From assembly GCA_049487715.1 (NCBI GenBank), contig CP150584.1:248001-312000 (forward strand): 64,000 bases of DNA. Reading direction: 5' to 3'. Under the pieces are notes generated by a model. That model searched no databases. It saw only the letters and a list, made by a program, of their open reading frames with translations, and was not told where the DNA came from. This DNA is from Pycnococcus provasolii. Taxonomy: Eukaryota; Chlorophyta; Pseudoscourfieldiophyceae; Pseudoscourfieldiales. The position numbers and the translations under genes are program-made. How positions within the stretch are numbered: the first letter of the stretch is position 1; every line of letters starts with the position of its first letter. This document shows positions 1 through 8,485 of the stretch, in pieces.

Positions 1-98
1 ATTGCGACGCACATGGACCAGTACGCGACGAGACGCGCGATAAACGAGGAGTGCGAGCGCGAGTCCACGTTGTTATTGTCAGGAAGCAGAGTCGCCAT
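1..98 (-). CDS. Partial gene, 5' end only, unknown protein
   Basis: An ATG at 98 on the minus strand opens a frame that runs without a stop to the window edge. It encodes about 32 residues beginning MATLLPDNNN, then a stretch containing FIARLVAYWSMCVA that could start a membrane segment. The gene is divergent from the Nudix gene at 400, so the 300-base gap between them is probably a shared promoter. No family can be assigned from so few residues. The ATG context (ACC before ATG) is good for a eukaryotic start. Confidence 0.5.
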   Translation of the reverse strand, partial: MATLLPDNNNVDSRSHSSFIARLVAYWSMCVA

Positions 99-399
99 GG
101 TTGTGCAGTTGTATAGGAGTGAGGGTGAGCAGAGTTGGAGTTGAGAATGAAGCGGAGCCTCCCGCGTTCGCGCAGGCGGGAGGGGAGGTGCGCGCCATAC
201 GTCTTCACGTCTTCACATCGCGAACGTTCCGTCTACGGTGAGTCGGAAAGTTTGAGGCCAAGTTTCTGAGGTTTGAACGTTTGAATATGGGGCTTTTGAA
301 AGGAGCGGACAGGGGTCCCCGGCCTCGGCCCGATCCCCACCCCGACCACGGGCCCCGACGCGTCGAACCATAGGTTGGTACGAGGGGGAGCACAGGCAA

Positions 400-1095
400 A
401 TGCCTCCCGCAACGTCTTGGATCCTTCACGCAAAAAGCGTGCGCGCCAAAGCTTGCTCGGCAGATGCGCGTCCCAGCTTGTGCACGCAAACACACGCACA
501 TACACGTGCACGTGCACACGCAGTAGCCGCGCGTCGTTCGCGCGGTCTTAACCAGCCTCCTTTGCAGTGCGTCGTGCCTCACGCGTCGTCGTCACCCTCA
601 AGTGCGATTCTCACCGGCGAACCGGGAAGGGAGTGGCGGCGCTGCGTCGGTGTCTGCATAATCAACTCTGAGGGACTTGTTTGGGGCGCACAGCGCGTTG
701 GCGAGAAGAAAGACTTCTGGCAAATGCCGCAGGGAGGGATGAACCGAGGGGAAGACTCGCTCGAAGCTGCTCAGCGGGAACTCTACGAGGAGACGGGCAT
801 TAAAAAGGAGCACGTCGAACTGGTGACGGAATATCCCACGTGGCTCGTTTACGAATATCCTAACCGCATGAGGCTATCGAAGAAGAAGCGGAGATACAAG
901 GGACAGGCGCAGCGTTGGTTCTTGTTCCGCTTCAAGGGCACAGACGACGCCGTGGACCTGAGTGGGCAGAATGGCCAAAAGGCAGAGTTCAAGACGTGGA
1001 AGTGGATGCCGATGAAGCGCGTGCGGGAGAAGGTGGTTGAGTGGAAGCGCGACGTGTACGTCGAGGCGTTAGGCGCGTTCGAGGAGCATTTATGA
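400..1095 (+). CDS. Nudix hydrolase, plant RppH/Ap4A-hydrolase type, probably plastid targeted
   Basis: 231 residues. The Nudix box is complete at about residues 112-134: G-x5-E-x7-REL-x-EE-x-G-I, with WQMPQGGM just before it. That PQGG signature is typical of the RppH/diadenosine-polyphosphate hydrolase branch that includes plant NUDX26/27. The family hydrolyses nucleoside diphosphates linked to another moiety, using Mg2+ held by the box glutamates. The first 70 residues are rich in Arg, Ala and Ser and look like a transit peptide, so I infer plastid (or mitochondrial) location. The ATG at 400 is the first in the frame. A TGTAA poly(A)-type signal follows at 1110. Substrate cannot be decided from sequence. 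Confidence 0.88.
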   Translation: MPPATSWILHAKSVRAKACSADARPSLCTQTHAHTRARAHAVAARRSRGLNQPPLQCVVPHASSSPSSAILTGEPGREWRRCVGVCIINSEGLVWGAQRVGEKKDFWQMPQGGMNRGEDSLEAAQRELYEETGIKKEHVELVTEYPTWLVYEYPNRMRLSKKKRRYKGQAQRWFLFRFKGTDDAVDLSGQNGQKAEFKTWKWMPMKRVREKVVEWKRDVYVEALGAFEEHL

Positions 1096-1342
1096 AGGGA
1101 ACATCCACCTGTAACATATCCATCCAGCGTGATCCGCAGGCGTCGATCGGCAAACAAAACGCGTCAGTGCGAAGCAGTGTCGGGTTTCCAGGGGAGAAAA
1201 CCCCGATCCCGGTCCCCCGGTCCCGTCCCTCACTTCTATGCCTTAAGGCTCAACACACAGCCATGGCCTCCTAGCAAGCGCGCGCAGTGACACACACACA
1301 CACACACTTCTTCTTCTTCACCTTCTTCTTACTTTCCGTCTT

Positions 1343-2122
1343 ATGAAGAAAACTACTGCAGCATCAAGACGTGCAAAAAACAAAGATACGGACAAGGACG
1401 CCGTCGTCGTCTCGTTACGTGCAGATGCGCAAGGACGCGTGTCACCGCAGCTCATCAACGCAGCCACGAGACACTTCGACCTCGAGGCGGTGACAAAACT
1501 TGTGCTCCAGCGAATGGCCATACGAACGACGCAAGGCATCGGCGCGTGCGTGAACCTCGAGGAACTCGACTTGACAGACAACGTCGTTGACACGCTCGTT
1601 GACCTATCTGAAGTCAAGGGCTTGAAGAAACTCGTGCTGACACAAAATAAACTCGCGTCGCTTGACGCGCTCAGCACTGGCACCTGGCCAGCTATCGAGC
1701 ACGTGTTCGTGCAGGCGAACGCCATCGCGACGGTTGACGCGCTGTGCATACCCTCTCTTGCTCGCCTAGGCACGCTTAAGAGCCTCTACCTGAAGAATGT
1801 CGACGGCAGCCAACCCAACCCCGTTTGCAAATTGCACGGCGATAAGTACCGCGACGCGGCACTTCGAGCACTGCCTGCGCTCAGGAACCTAGACGGCGAG
1901 AGACTGCGGGATATCAGGCTTGCTAACGAGAGAGCGGCGCAGGCAGCTGCGTACAATCAAGCCGCTCGCGACGAAGCTCACTATTCGTCGTCGTCTAGTG
2001 GACGCAGCTGGATGTCTTTCCCCGACGTCGACGACGGTGCAGGTTTCCGTGGCGCCGCGGAGGCGCTAAAAGCCCTTCTTGGCGAGACGCGAGCTTTATT
2101 GCTCGCCGATGACGATTCTTAA
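1343..2122 (+). CDS. SDS22-like leucine-rich-repeat protein with LRR cap
   Basis: 259 residues. Three or four SDS22-type leucine-rich repeats (LEELDLTDN, LKKLVLTQN, LKSLYLKNV) lie between about residues 70 and 150. An LRR-cap-like ending follows (NPVCKL, then YRDAALRALPALRNLDG). The family is a protein-interaction scaffold, often nuclear or flagellar, like small LRRC proteins. The N-terminus is basic and the C-terminus carries an Ala-rich helical stretch. Specific partner unknown. The start has no in-frame upstream competitor. A CA dinucleotide run and TTC repeats precede it at about 1290-1330. TGTAA follows at 2151. Confidence 0.7.
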   Translation: MKKTTAASRRAKNKDTDKDAVVVSLRADAQGRVSPQLINAATRHFDLEAVTKLVLQRMAIRTTQGIGACVNLEELDLTDNVVDTLVDLSEVKGLKKLVLTQNKLASLDALSTGTWPAIEHVFVQANAIATVDALCIPSLARLGTLKSLYLKNVDGSQPNPVCKLHGDKYRDAALRALPALRNLDGERLRDIRLANERAAQAAAYNQAARDEAHYSSSSSGRSWMSFPDVDDGAGFRGAAEALKALLGETRALLLADDDS

Positions 2123-2174
2123 TAAAAAATTCACAAGGTGACACCACCACTGTAACATAGTAATACCGTCTGTA

Positions 2175-3146
2175 CTACTTCTGAGTTGTCGACCAGATGG
2201 TGAGACCTATCGTAAGGACAGCGATCCACACCTGCACGATTTTGTTGCGCATCACGTACGGCAGCATCGGCTGCCACTTCTCGTCCATCACTCTCTCTTC
2301 CAAGGTCTTCTCGCGCTTCTTCATCGGCGCCATGGGCGCAGGCCGTTTCCTGTACTTCCTTTCTCTCCGACGATCGTTTCGCTCGTTCATCTCCGACAAG
2401 TCCGGGATGACCACTCTCTCGTCGTCGTTCATCTTGAGCGGTGGCGCTATGAGAATGTAGCGCAGGTTCTCAGCCTGCCTTTTGACGGACGAGTTTGGGT
2501 GATTTTCCTCAAGAGTGAGGTATATCGCGAGCGTTTCCTCCTCTCTACCAAGTCGCTCGAGGGTGAGCGCGATCCAGATTTGTATTGCTCCGCCTCGCAA
2601 AGAGTCTGCGTACGTCATGCTGAGCGCCGCTTCGAACGCTTCGAGCGCTTGCTCATACTTGCTCGATTCATATAAGCTTTGCGCACCGAGAAACGTCTCT
2701 TCGGCGGTTGCTTGTCGGTTTTTGACGGAAGCGCCTGTTGCTTCGAGCTTGTCTACGATCTTACCGACGTACTCACGCTGCTTTTTCGTCATTTTCTCGC
2801 CCGGTTTCAGCCCGTACACTTCCAAAGCTACGGCAGCCTCAGGCGCAATTCCGTTCTCCCCGACAGCCTTCTGATACGAAGTGGTTGCTTGCAGAAGCGC
2901 CACTGGATCTTCCGTCCTCCTTTTTCTTTCCCCACGCCGTTTCTCTTGTGCCGTGTTTCTTTCTTCGTCGTCGAACTCGCTGTCCACCATCGCGCGCATC
3001 GCCTCGCCGACTTTCGACGACGACGTCTGCTGCTGCGTGTCCGACGACGACGACGACGACGCAAGCACCGTGCGAGTGCGCGTATCCCTACGGCCTGTGC
3101 TGGAGGTTTGAGATACCCGCGAGACGCGTATTCGTGCGCCGGCCAT
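2175..3146 (-). CDS. TPR-domain protein with C-terminal membrane anchor, probably plastid
   Basis: 323 residues from the ATG at 3146. The frame stays open to 3263, but that extension is promoter-like. The N-terminus MAGARIRVSRVSQTSSTGRR is basic and Ser/Thr-rich, like a transit peptide. A charged region follows, then TPR-like helices at about 170-250 (FLGAQSLYESSKYEQALEAF, then a second helix pair ending in EEETLAIYLTLEENHP). A predicted transmembrane helix (VQVWIAVLTIGLTIW) lies at the extreme C-terminus. This order resembles plant plastid TPR proteins shared with cyanobacteria, perhaps a thylakoid assembly factor. That role is inference only. Confidence 0.65.
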   Translation of the reverse strand: MAGARIRVSRVSQTSSTGRRDTRTRTVLASSSSSSDTQQQTSSSKVGEAMRAMVDSEFDDEERNTAQEKRRGERKRRTEDPVALLQATTSYQKAVGENGIAPEAAVALEVYGLKPGEKMTKKQREYVGKIVDKLEATGASVKNRQATAEETFLGAQSLYESSKYEQALEAFEAALSMTYADSLRGGAIQIWIALTLERLGREEETLAIYLTLEENHPNSSVKRQAENLRYILIAPPLKMNDDERVVIPDLSEMNERNDRRRERKYRKRPAPMAPMKKREKTLEERVMDEKWQPMLPYVMRNKIVQVWIAVLTIGLTIWSTTQK

Positions 3147-3340
3147 GGCGGGTCCTCCGGTGCGGTCACGGAACACCCTCGGGCGGGCTCTCCGTCCCCG
3201 TCCCCAGCGCCCCTGGAACGGGTGAGATTTGCCCCGGGAACGGGTGGTGGAAACAATAACCAATCTAGGGCTCCCACTCCTCTCCCCCTCCCCTCACACA
3301 GCTGTCCCTCCCTCCCCGGCATTCTTCACCCAAAACCACG

Positions 3341-3886
3341 ATGCTCGCAAACGCACATGGCACGCGCACTACTTATACTCTACGACACACCACAAGGAGA
3401 AATAAAACTTCAACAAACGCAACAACGCACGAGCAGACGTCGGCGCAAACAAACTACGCGCCGCGCCAATCAGCCCCTTTTCAAAGGATATCTGGTGTGC
3501 TCTCTGGCGCCGTCGTCATAGGAAGCGTGCTCGTGGGGGGAAACGTCGACGCTGCAAACGCAGCGACGGTGTTCGACGGAAAGTGGGTGGACACGAACCA
3601 CCCAGGATGTCGACGTGAAATCCAGAACGGCGTGCTTTACGGCGACGACCCCGTGCCGTTCGTGCCGGCGGCGGGAGACGGAAAACCGGGAAGCCCGTGC
3701 ATTGCAGGTGGGGAGACGAAGCCGTGGTCCGTTAAACTCACGCAGATTGACGAGAAAAAGGGAACCGTGCTCATTGACTTCGATCAGAAGGACGGCTCGG
3801 GGGAACGTTTCGTCGCGCAGCTCGTCGACGGTGGCAAGAAGCTTCGAATCAACGACACGACGACGTGGCCGCGCGCTTCACCGTAA
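3341..3886 (+). CDS. Probable thylakoid-lumen or plastid-exported small protein
   Basis: 181 residues. A Thr/Arg/Asn-rich leader (residues 1-48) is followed by a hydrophobic segment (ISGVLSGAVVIGSVLVGG) and an AxA-type cleavage site (ANAATVFDG, about residue 74). This bipartite layout suits import into the plastid and then the thylakoid lumen. No RR precedes the hydrophobic core, so the Sec route is more likely than Tat. The mature part begins FDGKWVDTNHPGC and has a few cysteines and beta-type pattern. I recall similar FDGKW...HPGC proteins as uncharacterised algal proteins. Function unknown. TGTAA follows at 3934. Confidence 0.6.
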   Translation: MLANAHGTRTTYTLRHTTRRNKTSTNATTHEQTSAQTNYAPRQSAPFQRISGVLSGAVVIGSVLVGGNVDAANAATVFDGKWVDTNHPGCRREIQNGVLYGDDPVPFVPAAGDGKPGSPCIAGGETKPWSVKLTQIDEKKGTVLIDFDQKDGSGERFVAQLVDGGKKLRINDTTTWPRASP

Positions 3887-3973
3887 GGGAGTTGGTTTGT
3901 TTTTTCCACGAATTACTTTTATGTGACAGATCTTGTAACCCAAGAATGTGAGCAAAGCAAGGCGTTCGAGGCG

Positions 3974-4550
3974 TTACGTCTCCTTTGCCTTCTTCGCCTT
4001 CTTTTTGCCAGCCTTGGGCATGTAGAGGAGCACGGCGAGGAAGGCGAGCACGCCGCACTCGTACTTCCAATACACGCGCAGGAAGTCGACGGTGCGCACG
4101 ACCGTCTGCAAGATAATTGCGCGAGTCACCTCCTCCTCCGTGGCTGGTGGCGGCAAGCGGCCGCTCCCACTCGTGGATGCTGACCAGCCTTCGCTCGCGA
4201 AGTAGTGCAGCGGCGACGTCGTAAGGTTTGCGGTCAGACGAACGAGCTTAGAGCTGACAAGCGATTTGCTTGCGTACCACCGTCCTTCGTGCAGCAAGAA
4301 AAGGAACGGCATGGGAGTGTAGCTCTTGTACTCGAACGAACGTGCCCAGCCCACGGAGCACCTGCGCATGCGGTCGATCATAGCCACCTTAACGCCGTGC
4401 TTCTTCGCCTCAACCGCGTACGTCTCCCAAACAACCGAACGACGGCCTGCAGTGGAAAGTGAGGTCGCGCAACATCTTGACGGGAGCAAACGCAACGAAG
4501 AACATAGACGAGAGCACGATCGCTACGGAGAGGCGGTGAAGCACGCCCAT
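3974..4550 (-). CDS. Unknown two-helix membrane protein, frame broken by one base
   Basis: Two overlapping minus-strand frames together make a sensible protein of about 191 residues. The first starts at 4550 (MGVLHRLSVAIVLSS, a signal-anchor-like helix). The second ends at 3974 with a hydrophobic helix (CGVLAFLAVLLYMP) and a Lys-rich tail (KAGKKKAKKAKET) like an ER-retention signal. Joining them needs one nucleotide to be skipped near 4440-4470, for example in the TTT of CTCACTTTCCAC on the minus strand. No GT..AG pair in that stretch restores the frame. Family unknown. Alternatives are translation from 4495 only, or an unseen 5' exon. Confidence 0.5.
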
Positions 4551-4777
4551 GGTGACGGGCGAAGAAGCGTCTCGAATAAGAACGGGAGAACGACGAGGTG
4601 TGCGTTGTTGGGGGAGCTTCCCGGGATGCGGTTTGTCCGTTAATAAAGGGTTACTGCCTTGCATGGGCGATGGATGCGCCTCTGCGGTAGTGCGAGGCGC
4701 CCATCGCACTGCTCGGCGTGTTTTCACGTTCCCAGCGTGTGATCGATTGATCGCTGCGTTTACTTTTTTTGACCGTT

Positions 4778-5863
4778 TCACTGTTTCGTGGGGGAAAGAA
4801 GCATGCGTCCCCCGACAGCCACCATGGCGCCGCCCACCTGATTCAGGACTGCGCGCAAAGGTCTTCTCACAAGTGTGTCGACGACGCTAGTGTGCAAGGC
4901 ACGCAAACCCTTACGAGTCTCACTCACAATGCCTTCGGCCGTGCCGACCAACGCTCCCAACGCACCAAACGCACGGCTCGGTCGCCGCTTGCACCGCGGC
5001 GAAGTTTTTGGGCGTGATGGCGTAAAAGCGAGAAAGCGCAGTGGTGGTGGCGGCGAAGGGCATGTGACCGCCATCTTGCTAAATGCTTCGTCGAGATTAC
5101 GCGCCACCAGAGCCTTGTCCACGGTGGCGACGCGACCTTTGCCTCGGCGCGTGGTGTAGCTCGGTCCTGCTGTGCGAAGTAGCATCATCTGGTTGCTTGC
5201 TGTATCATTGCGCCGCACTGCGAGCGTGGCGCCGTCGAAACTCTTCCTGAGCGGCGAAGTTCGCGAAGGAGCACGTGCTCTGCTTGTCGAACTCTTGATT
5301 GGCGAGAGCTCGAGGTCAAATGGCAAACGTTGCGCAGCTCCTTGGAGTGCCAGCGTGTCCATCTCAAGGAGCATTTCTTGGCATATTTGCATTTTTGTGT
5401 CGAGTGTGACGAGCAGGTCAGGTGTGTCGAGTCGATGAATGTCTTCTTTTTCTTTGGCGGCAGCAGTATCACCATCAATATTATCGCTCGTAGCTTGGAT
5501 GGATTGATGACGTGGAGGTCGTGGCGCTTCTGCTTTGGGAAGAAACACAGAGTCCGCCGTCTTCGTGACACTTTCCATCACTGCAGAGGCGTCTTTCAGC
5601 AGCTGCGACGAGCTGGCGGATGAATGAGACGCTGCCGAATACGAGGACGCTGCTGAAGACGACATAGATGATGCTGGCATGACCGGGGAGGCGCACAGCA
5701 CGGGCGTCAGAGGTGGCGTCGTCGTCGTTTCCAACAGCGCACGAAACGAGAGCTCGTTAGATTCGCCATCATCATCATGGACATCATCATCGTCGTCGTC
5801 TTTCAGCGACCGAATCGGCGTCGGGCTCCCGAACGGACGACGCCAAGCTGGCGAAGACGCCAT
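4778..5863 (-). CDS. Unknown low-complexity protein
   Basis: 361 residues, starting MASSPAWRRPFGSPTPIRSL. A poly-Asp run (residues 22-32) and Ser/Ala-rich stretches are followed by a possible short helix (LVTLDTKMQICQEMLLEMD, about 150-170). The C-terminus is basic (RKGLRALHTSVVDTLVRRPL, then VGGAMVAVGGRML) and may associate with a membrane. No domain is recognised. It lies downstream of the beta-propeller gene on the same strand, about 120 bases away. Confidence that it is a real gene comes from length, normal codon use and tight packing rather than homology. Confidence 0.5.
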   Translation of the reverse strand: MASSPAWRRPFGSPTPIRSLKDDDDDDVHDDDGESNELSFRALLETTTTPPLTPVLCASPVMPASSMSSSAASSYSAASHSSASSSQLLKDASAVMESVTKTADSVFLPKAEAPRPPRHQSIQATSDNIDGDTAAAKEKEDIHRLDTPDLLVTLDTKMQICQEMLLEMDTLALQGAAQRLPFDLELSPIKSSTSRARAPSRTSPLRKSFDGATLAVRRNDTASNQMMLLRTAGPSYTTRRGKGRVATVDKALVARNLDEAFSKMAVTCPSPPPPLRFLAFTPSRPKTSPRCKRRPSRAFGALGALVGTAEGIVSETRKGLRALHTSVVDTLVRRPLRAVLNQVGGAMVAVGGRMLLSPTKQ

Positions 5864-5986
5864 TGAGCTCGTGAAATAGTTTTTTGACGTGTAAAACTTT
5901 TCAGAAGTTTGAGTTTTCTTTTTTAACCGAATTTCGGAGCCCCCCAGCGCGGGGTTTTGTTGATTTTTTTTGGAATTACAAACAGG

Positions 5987-7132
5987 TTACAACACCTCCG
6001 CCAGGTCGTTTCTTAACACGAGCAAATCCTCCGGGTCGTCTGGAAAGTCCTCGATGACCTTTCCCAAGTACTTCGTCGTAAGAGCGTCGAACGCGTACAA
6101 TGCGCGCTTCTTCTGACCGAGCACGAGCACGACGGCGCCACCCTCGCCACCAAACACCTCTTCGTCAGATCTGCGCAGGTACACCAACTCGATGCCCGTG
6201 GGATGCGCGAGTTCGTCGTCCTTATGAGGCTTGTACACAGCCTCGATTTTGGGTGCCTTGTCAACGCGATCGATGTGAAACCGCCTGACATTTGCCTGTT
6301 CCTTGTCGTCCGCGTCACTCGCCACGAAAAGCCGCCGCGACTTAGCGTCGTACGTGACACCGATGGGATGGTCGACATCTATTTCGAACAATTTTTCCTT
6401 GGGACGTTTCGTGGCGTCGTCGAAGTCGAGGCTCCAGCAGCTCACCTTGTATGCATACCTCTCGGCGAGGAACATGACACGTCTCTCTTCATCCACCGCG
6501 ATGCCACGGGGGCTCGCGTCTTTGTGTGAGAGCGTGACGTACGGGTATGCGAGCACCTTGCCATCGCGTGAGTCGTGCAGCGAAACGTCGCCCGTGTCCT
6601 GGTTGCTTGTGAGCAGCCACCTGCGCTTGTTTGCGAGCGCAAGGCCGTACGTGTGCAATTCTCCATCTTGCTCGTAGAGCCGATACGCCTCGGGTTCCTT
6701 CTTGTTTAAGTCAAGCGTGTAGATGCACCCATCATGCTTGTACGCCTGCGCGACGTAAAGAACGTTTCTGTCTGGGTCGTACTCGAGTCCACGCAGGTTC
6801 CTCGCGTGACCTTGCTTGACGGCGTGCTTCTTCATCAGCGTGTCGTGTAGCTTTCCGGAAGCGAGGTGGTACACATACACTTCGTTGACATCTTCCGAGG
6901 ATGAACCGCCGTGAAACGAAATCAGCGCGGAGTATCCCTCAAGGATGGAGAGTCCTCCTGAGTGTCCTGAACCTAGCGCCTCAGAGCGAGTCTGAGTTTG
7001 AGCACTCTGTGCATCAGCGTGGTGCGAGATAGAGCGCGTCGAGGGCGATAGAGTAGCAAGAACTCCGACAGCGACAGCGGCAAGCACAAGTGCGGTACAT
7101 GTTGCAATGGCCGGGCGGGTGTTGGTGGCCAT
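5987..7132 (-). CDS. Membrane-anchored or secreted NHL/YVTN-like beta-propeller protein
   Basis: 381 residues from ATG 7132. A short N-terminal hydrophobic anchor (CTALVLAAVAVGVLATL, residues 9-25) is followed by repeated beta-propeller blades such as NLRGLEYDPDRNVLYVAQ, SPRGIAVDEERRVMFLAE, HPIGVTYDAKSRRLFVAS and HPTGIEL. The spacing is that of NHL/LDLR-YWTD/SMP-30-type propellers. No catalytic residues are obvious, so binding is the safest role. The start sits 218 bases from the divergent Ppx/GppA gene, implying a shared promoter. The longer open frame to 7270 is promoter sequence. A TGTAA signal on the minus strand lies at 5976-5980. Confidence 0.65.
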   Translation of the reverse strand: MATNTRPAIATCTALVLAAVAVGVLATLSPSTRSISHHADAQSAQTQTRSEALGSGHSGGLSILEGYSALISFHGGSSSEDVNEVYVYHLASGKLHDTLMKKHAVKQGHARNLRGLEYDPDRNVLYVAQAYKHDGCIYTLDLNKKEPEAYRLYEQDGELHTYGLALANKRRWLLTSNQDTGDVSLHDSRDGKVLAYPYVTLSHKDASPRGIAVDEERRVMFLAERYAYKVSCWSLDFDDATKRPKEKLFEIDVDHPIGVTYDAKSRRLFVASDADDKEQANVRRFHIDRVDKAPKIEAVYKPHKDDELAHPTGIELVYLRRSDEEVFGGEGGAVVLVLGQKKRALYAFDALTTKYLGKVIEDFPDDPEDLLVLRNDLAEVL

Positions 7133-7350
7133 TTCGGCGGTGGCGTGCGGGGAGTCCTGTAGGTGGGGGAGAAAGTGGAGAGTCCGGTCCGAGGGGAGGA
7201 AATGCCTCGGAATCTCGGCCTGCCCAGAGGTACCCGGGGGAGGTGTGGTGCCAACCCCCAACAACAGCATGCCTTAAGTGGGGTTGGGGTAGGTTGGGGT
7301 TCCCCCATTTGGGGCACCGGGTCTTCGACAAGTCCCAAGAAGCGAAGAAG

Positions 7351-8343
7351 ATGCGGCGGCGTCTTGTCGCGTCGTTCGACGTGGGATCCGGCTCCACGAA
7401 GGCGGAAGTGTACCAGCTCACGTACGACACTTCGACGCAGAGGTGGCTTGTGGATGCCGAACCTCTGCTTTCGCTCGTCGAAGACGTCCTGCTCGCACAT
7501 GACCTGGAAACGCAAAGTCCGGCCGAATGCCTAAGCGAGTCCATCACCAACGCGCTCACACAAGCCATCTGCCGACTCGCGGACGAGGCGCGAGCTACAG
7601 GTCCTATTGACGTGCTCGATGGTGTCGCAACTGCCGTGTTTAGACGTGCGAAAAACGCAAACGAAGTACTTGAGCGCGCGAGCCGAGAAAGTGGCGTGAG
7701 TCTGCGCGTCATTGATCAGCAAGCAGAAGGGCGACTCGGATGGGCAACGTGCCGCGCACTTCACCCAGACGCCGTGCTTGCGTGGGATAGTGGTGGTGCA
7801 AGCTTCCAGATTTCTGGAGAGTGTCAAGGTGAACTCAGCGTGTTCGAGGGACCTTGGGGCGCAAGCACAGCTACCGCAGCACTTATACGTGAAGTGCGAG
7901 GCTCAGAATTTGCACGCAATAGTTCTGTCAATCCCGTGAGCATGGAAGAGTGCATGAAGCTTAAGCGTCTGCTCGTAGAGCGCATGCCCGACCCGCCGGT
8001 TTGGCTCGCAGGCGCCTTGCCAGGTCGCGTCGGCTGCTTCGGCGGCGACACGAGCGCATTCAACGTCGCACGTCTCGTTCTCGCCGCAGACGGCGTAGAC
8101 AACGCCGATGTTCGCATCTCACGAGAAACGCTCACGTTGGCACTAGAGCGACAATGTGCAGGAAAGTCGGACGACGAATTGATCGCCAGAGGATTCGAGC
8201 TACAAGTGGACATGACAGTGCCAAAGGTAGTTCTCGTGCTCGCCGTGCTTGAGCATGTCTTAGGCGACGGCGCTGATGTGAAGTACCGTCCCGCGAACGG
8301 AAGCTGTGCGGGTGTTGCCATGCAGCTTGCTTTCAGTCTGTAA
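7351..8343 (+). CDS. Ppx/GppA-family phosphatase (exopolyphosphatase-like)
   Basis: 330 residues from ATG 7351. The N-terminal phosphate-binding loop of the ASKHA fold is clear (SFDVGSGSTKAEVYQL). The second subdomain carries VLAWDSGGASFQIS, matching the DIGGGS-type motif of Ppx/GppA proteins. The family cleaves terminal phosphate from polyphosphate or pppGpp. The conserved EAE of the bacterial enzymes appears here as QAEGRLGWA, so the catalytic glutamate position is shifted or altered. There is no C-terminal HD domain, as in the short Ppx forms. Cellular location unclear; no leader is seen. Confidence 0.75.
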   Translation: MRRRLVASFDVGSGSTKAEVYQLTYDTSTQRWLVDAEPLLSLVEDVLLAHDLETQSPAECLSESITNALTQAICRLADEARATGPIDVLDGVATAVFRRAKNANEVLERASRESGVSLRVIDQQAEGRLGWATCRALHPDAVLAWDSGGASFQISGECQGELSVFEGPWGASTATAALIREVRGSEFARNSSVNPVSMEECMKLKRLLVERMPDPPVWLAGALPGRVGCFGGDTSAFNVARLVLAADGVDNADVRISRETLTLALERQCAGKSDDELIARGFELQVDMTVPKVVLVLAVLEHVLGDGADVKYRPANGSCAGVAMQLAFSL

Positions 8344-8485
8344 AGATTATCGATTATATTGTGTTTCGTTTACTCGCCTTGTTGCATTCCAAACGTGTAG
8401 ATATGAGTCTGGAAGGATAGATACGCGCGGCACTACAATACATTTTGGGTCGGCGCTTCGTCAAGCTGACCTACGTGCAAGACTA

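Noticed and set aside
2679-3521. 280-residue plus-strand frame over the TPR gene
   Set aside because: Arg-rich antisense shadow; no family pattern, and it crosses two promoters.
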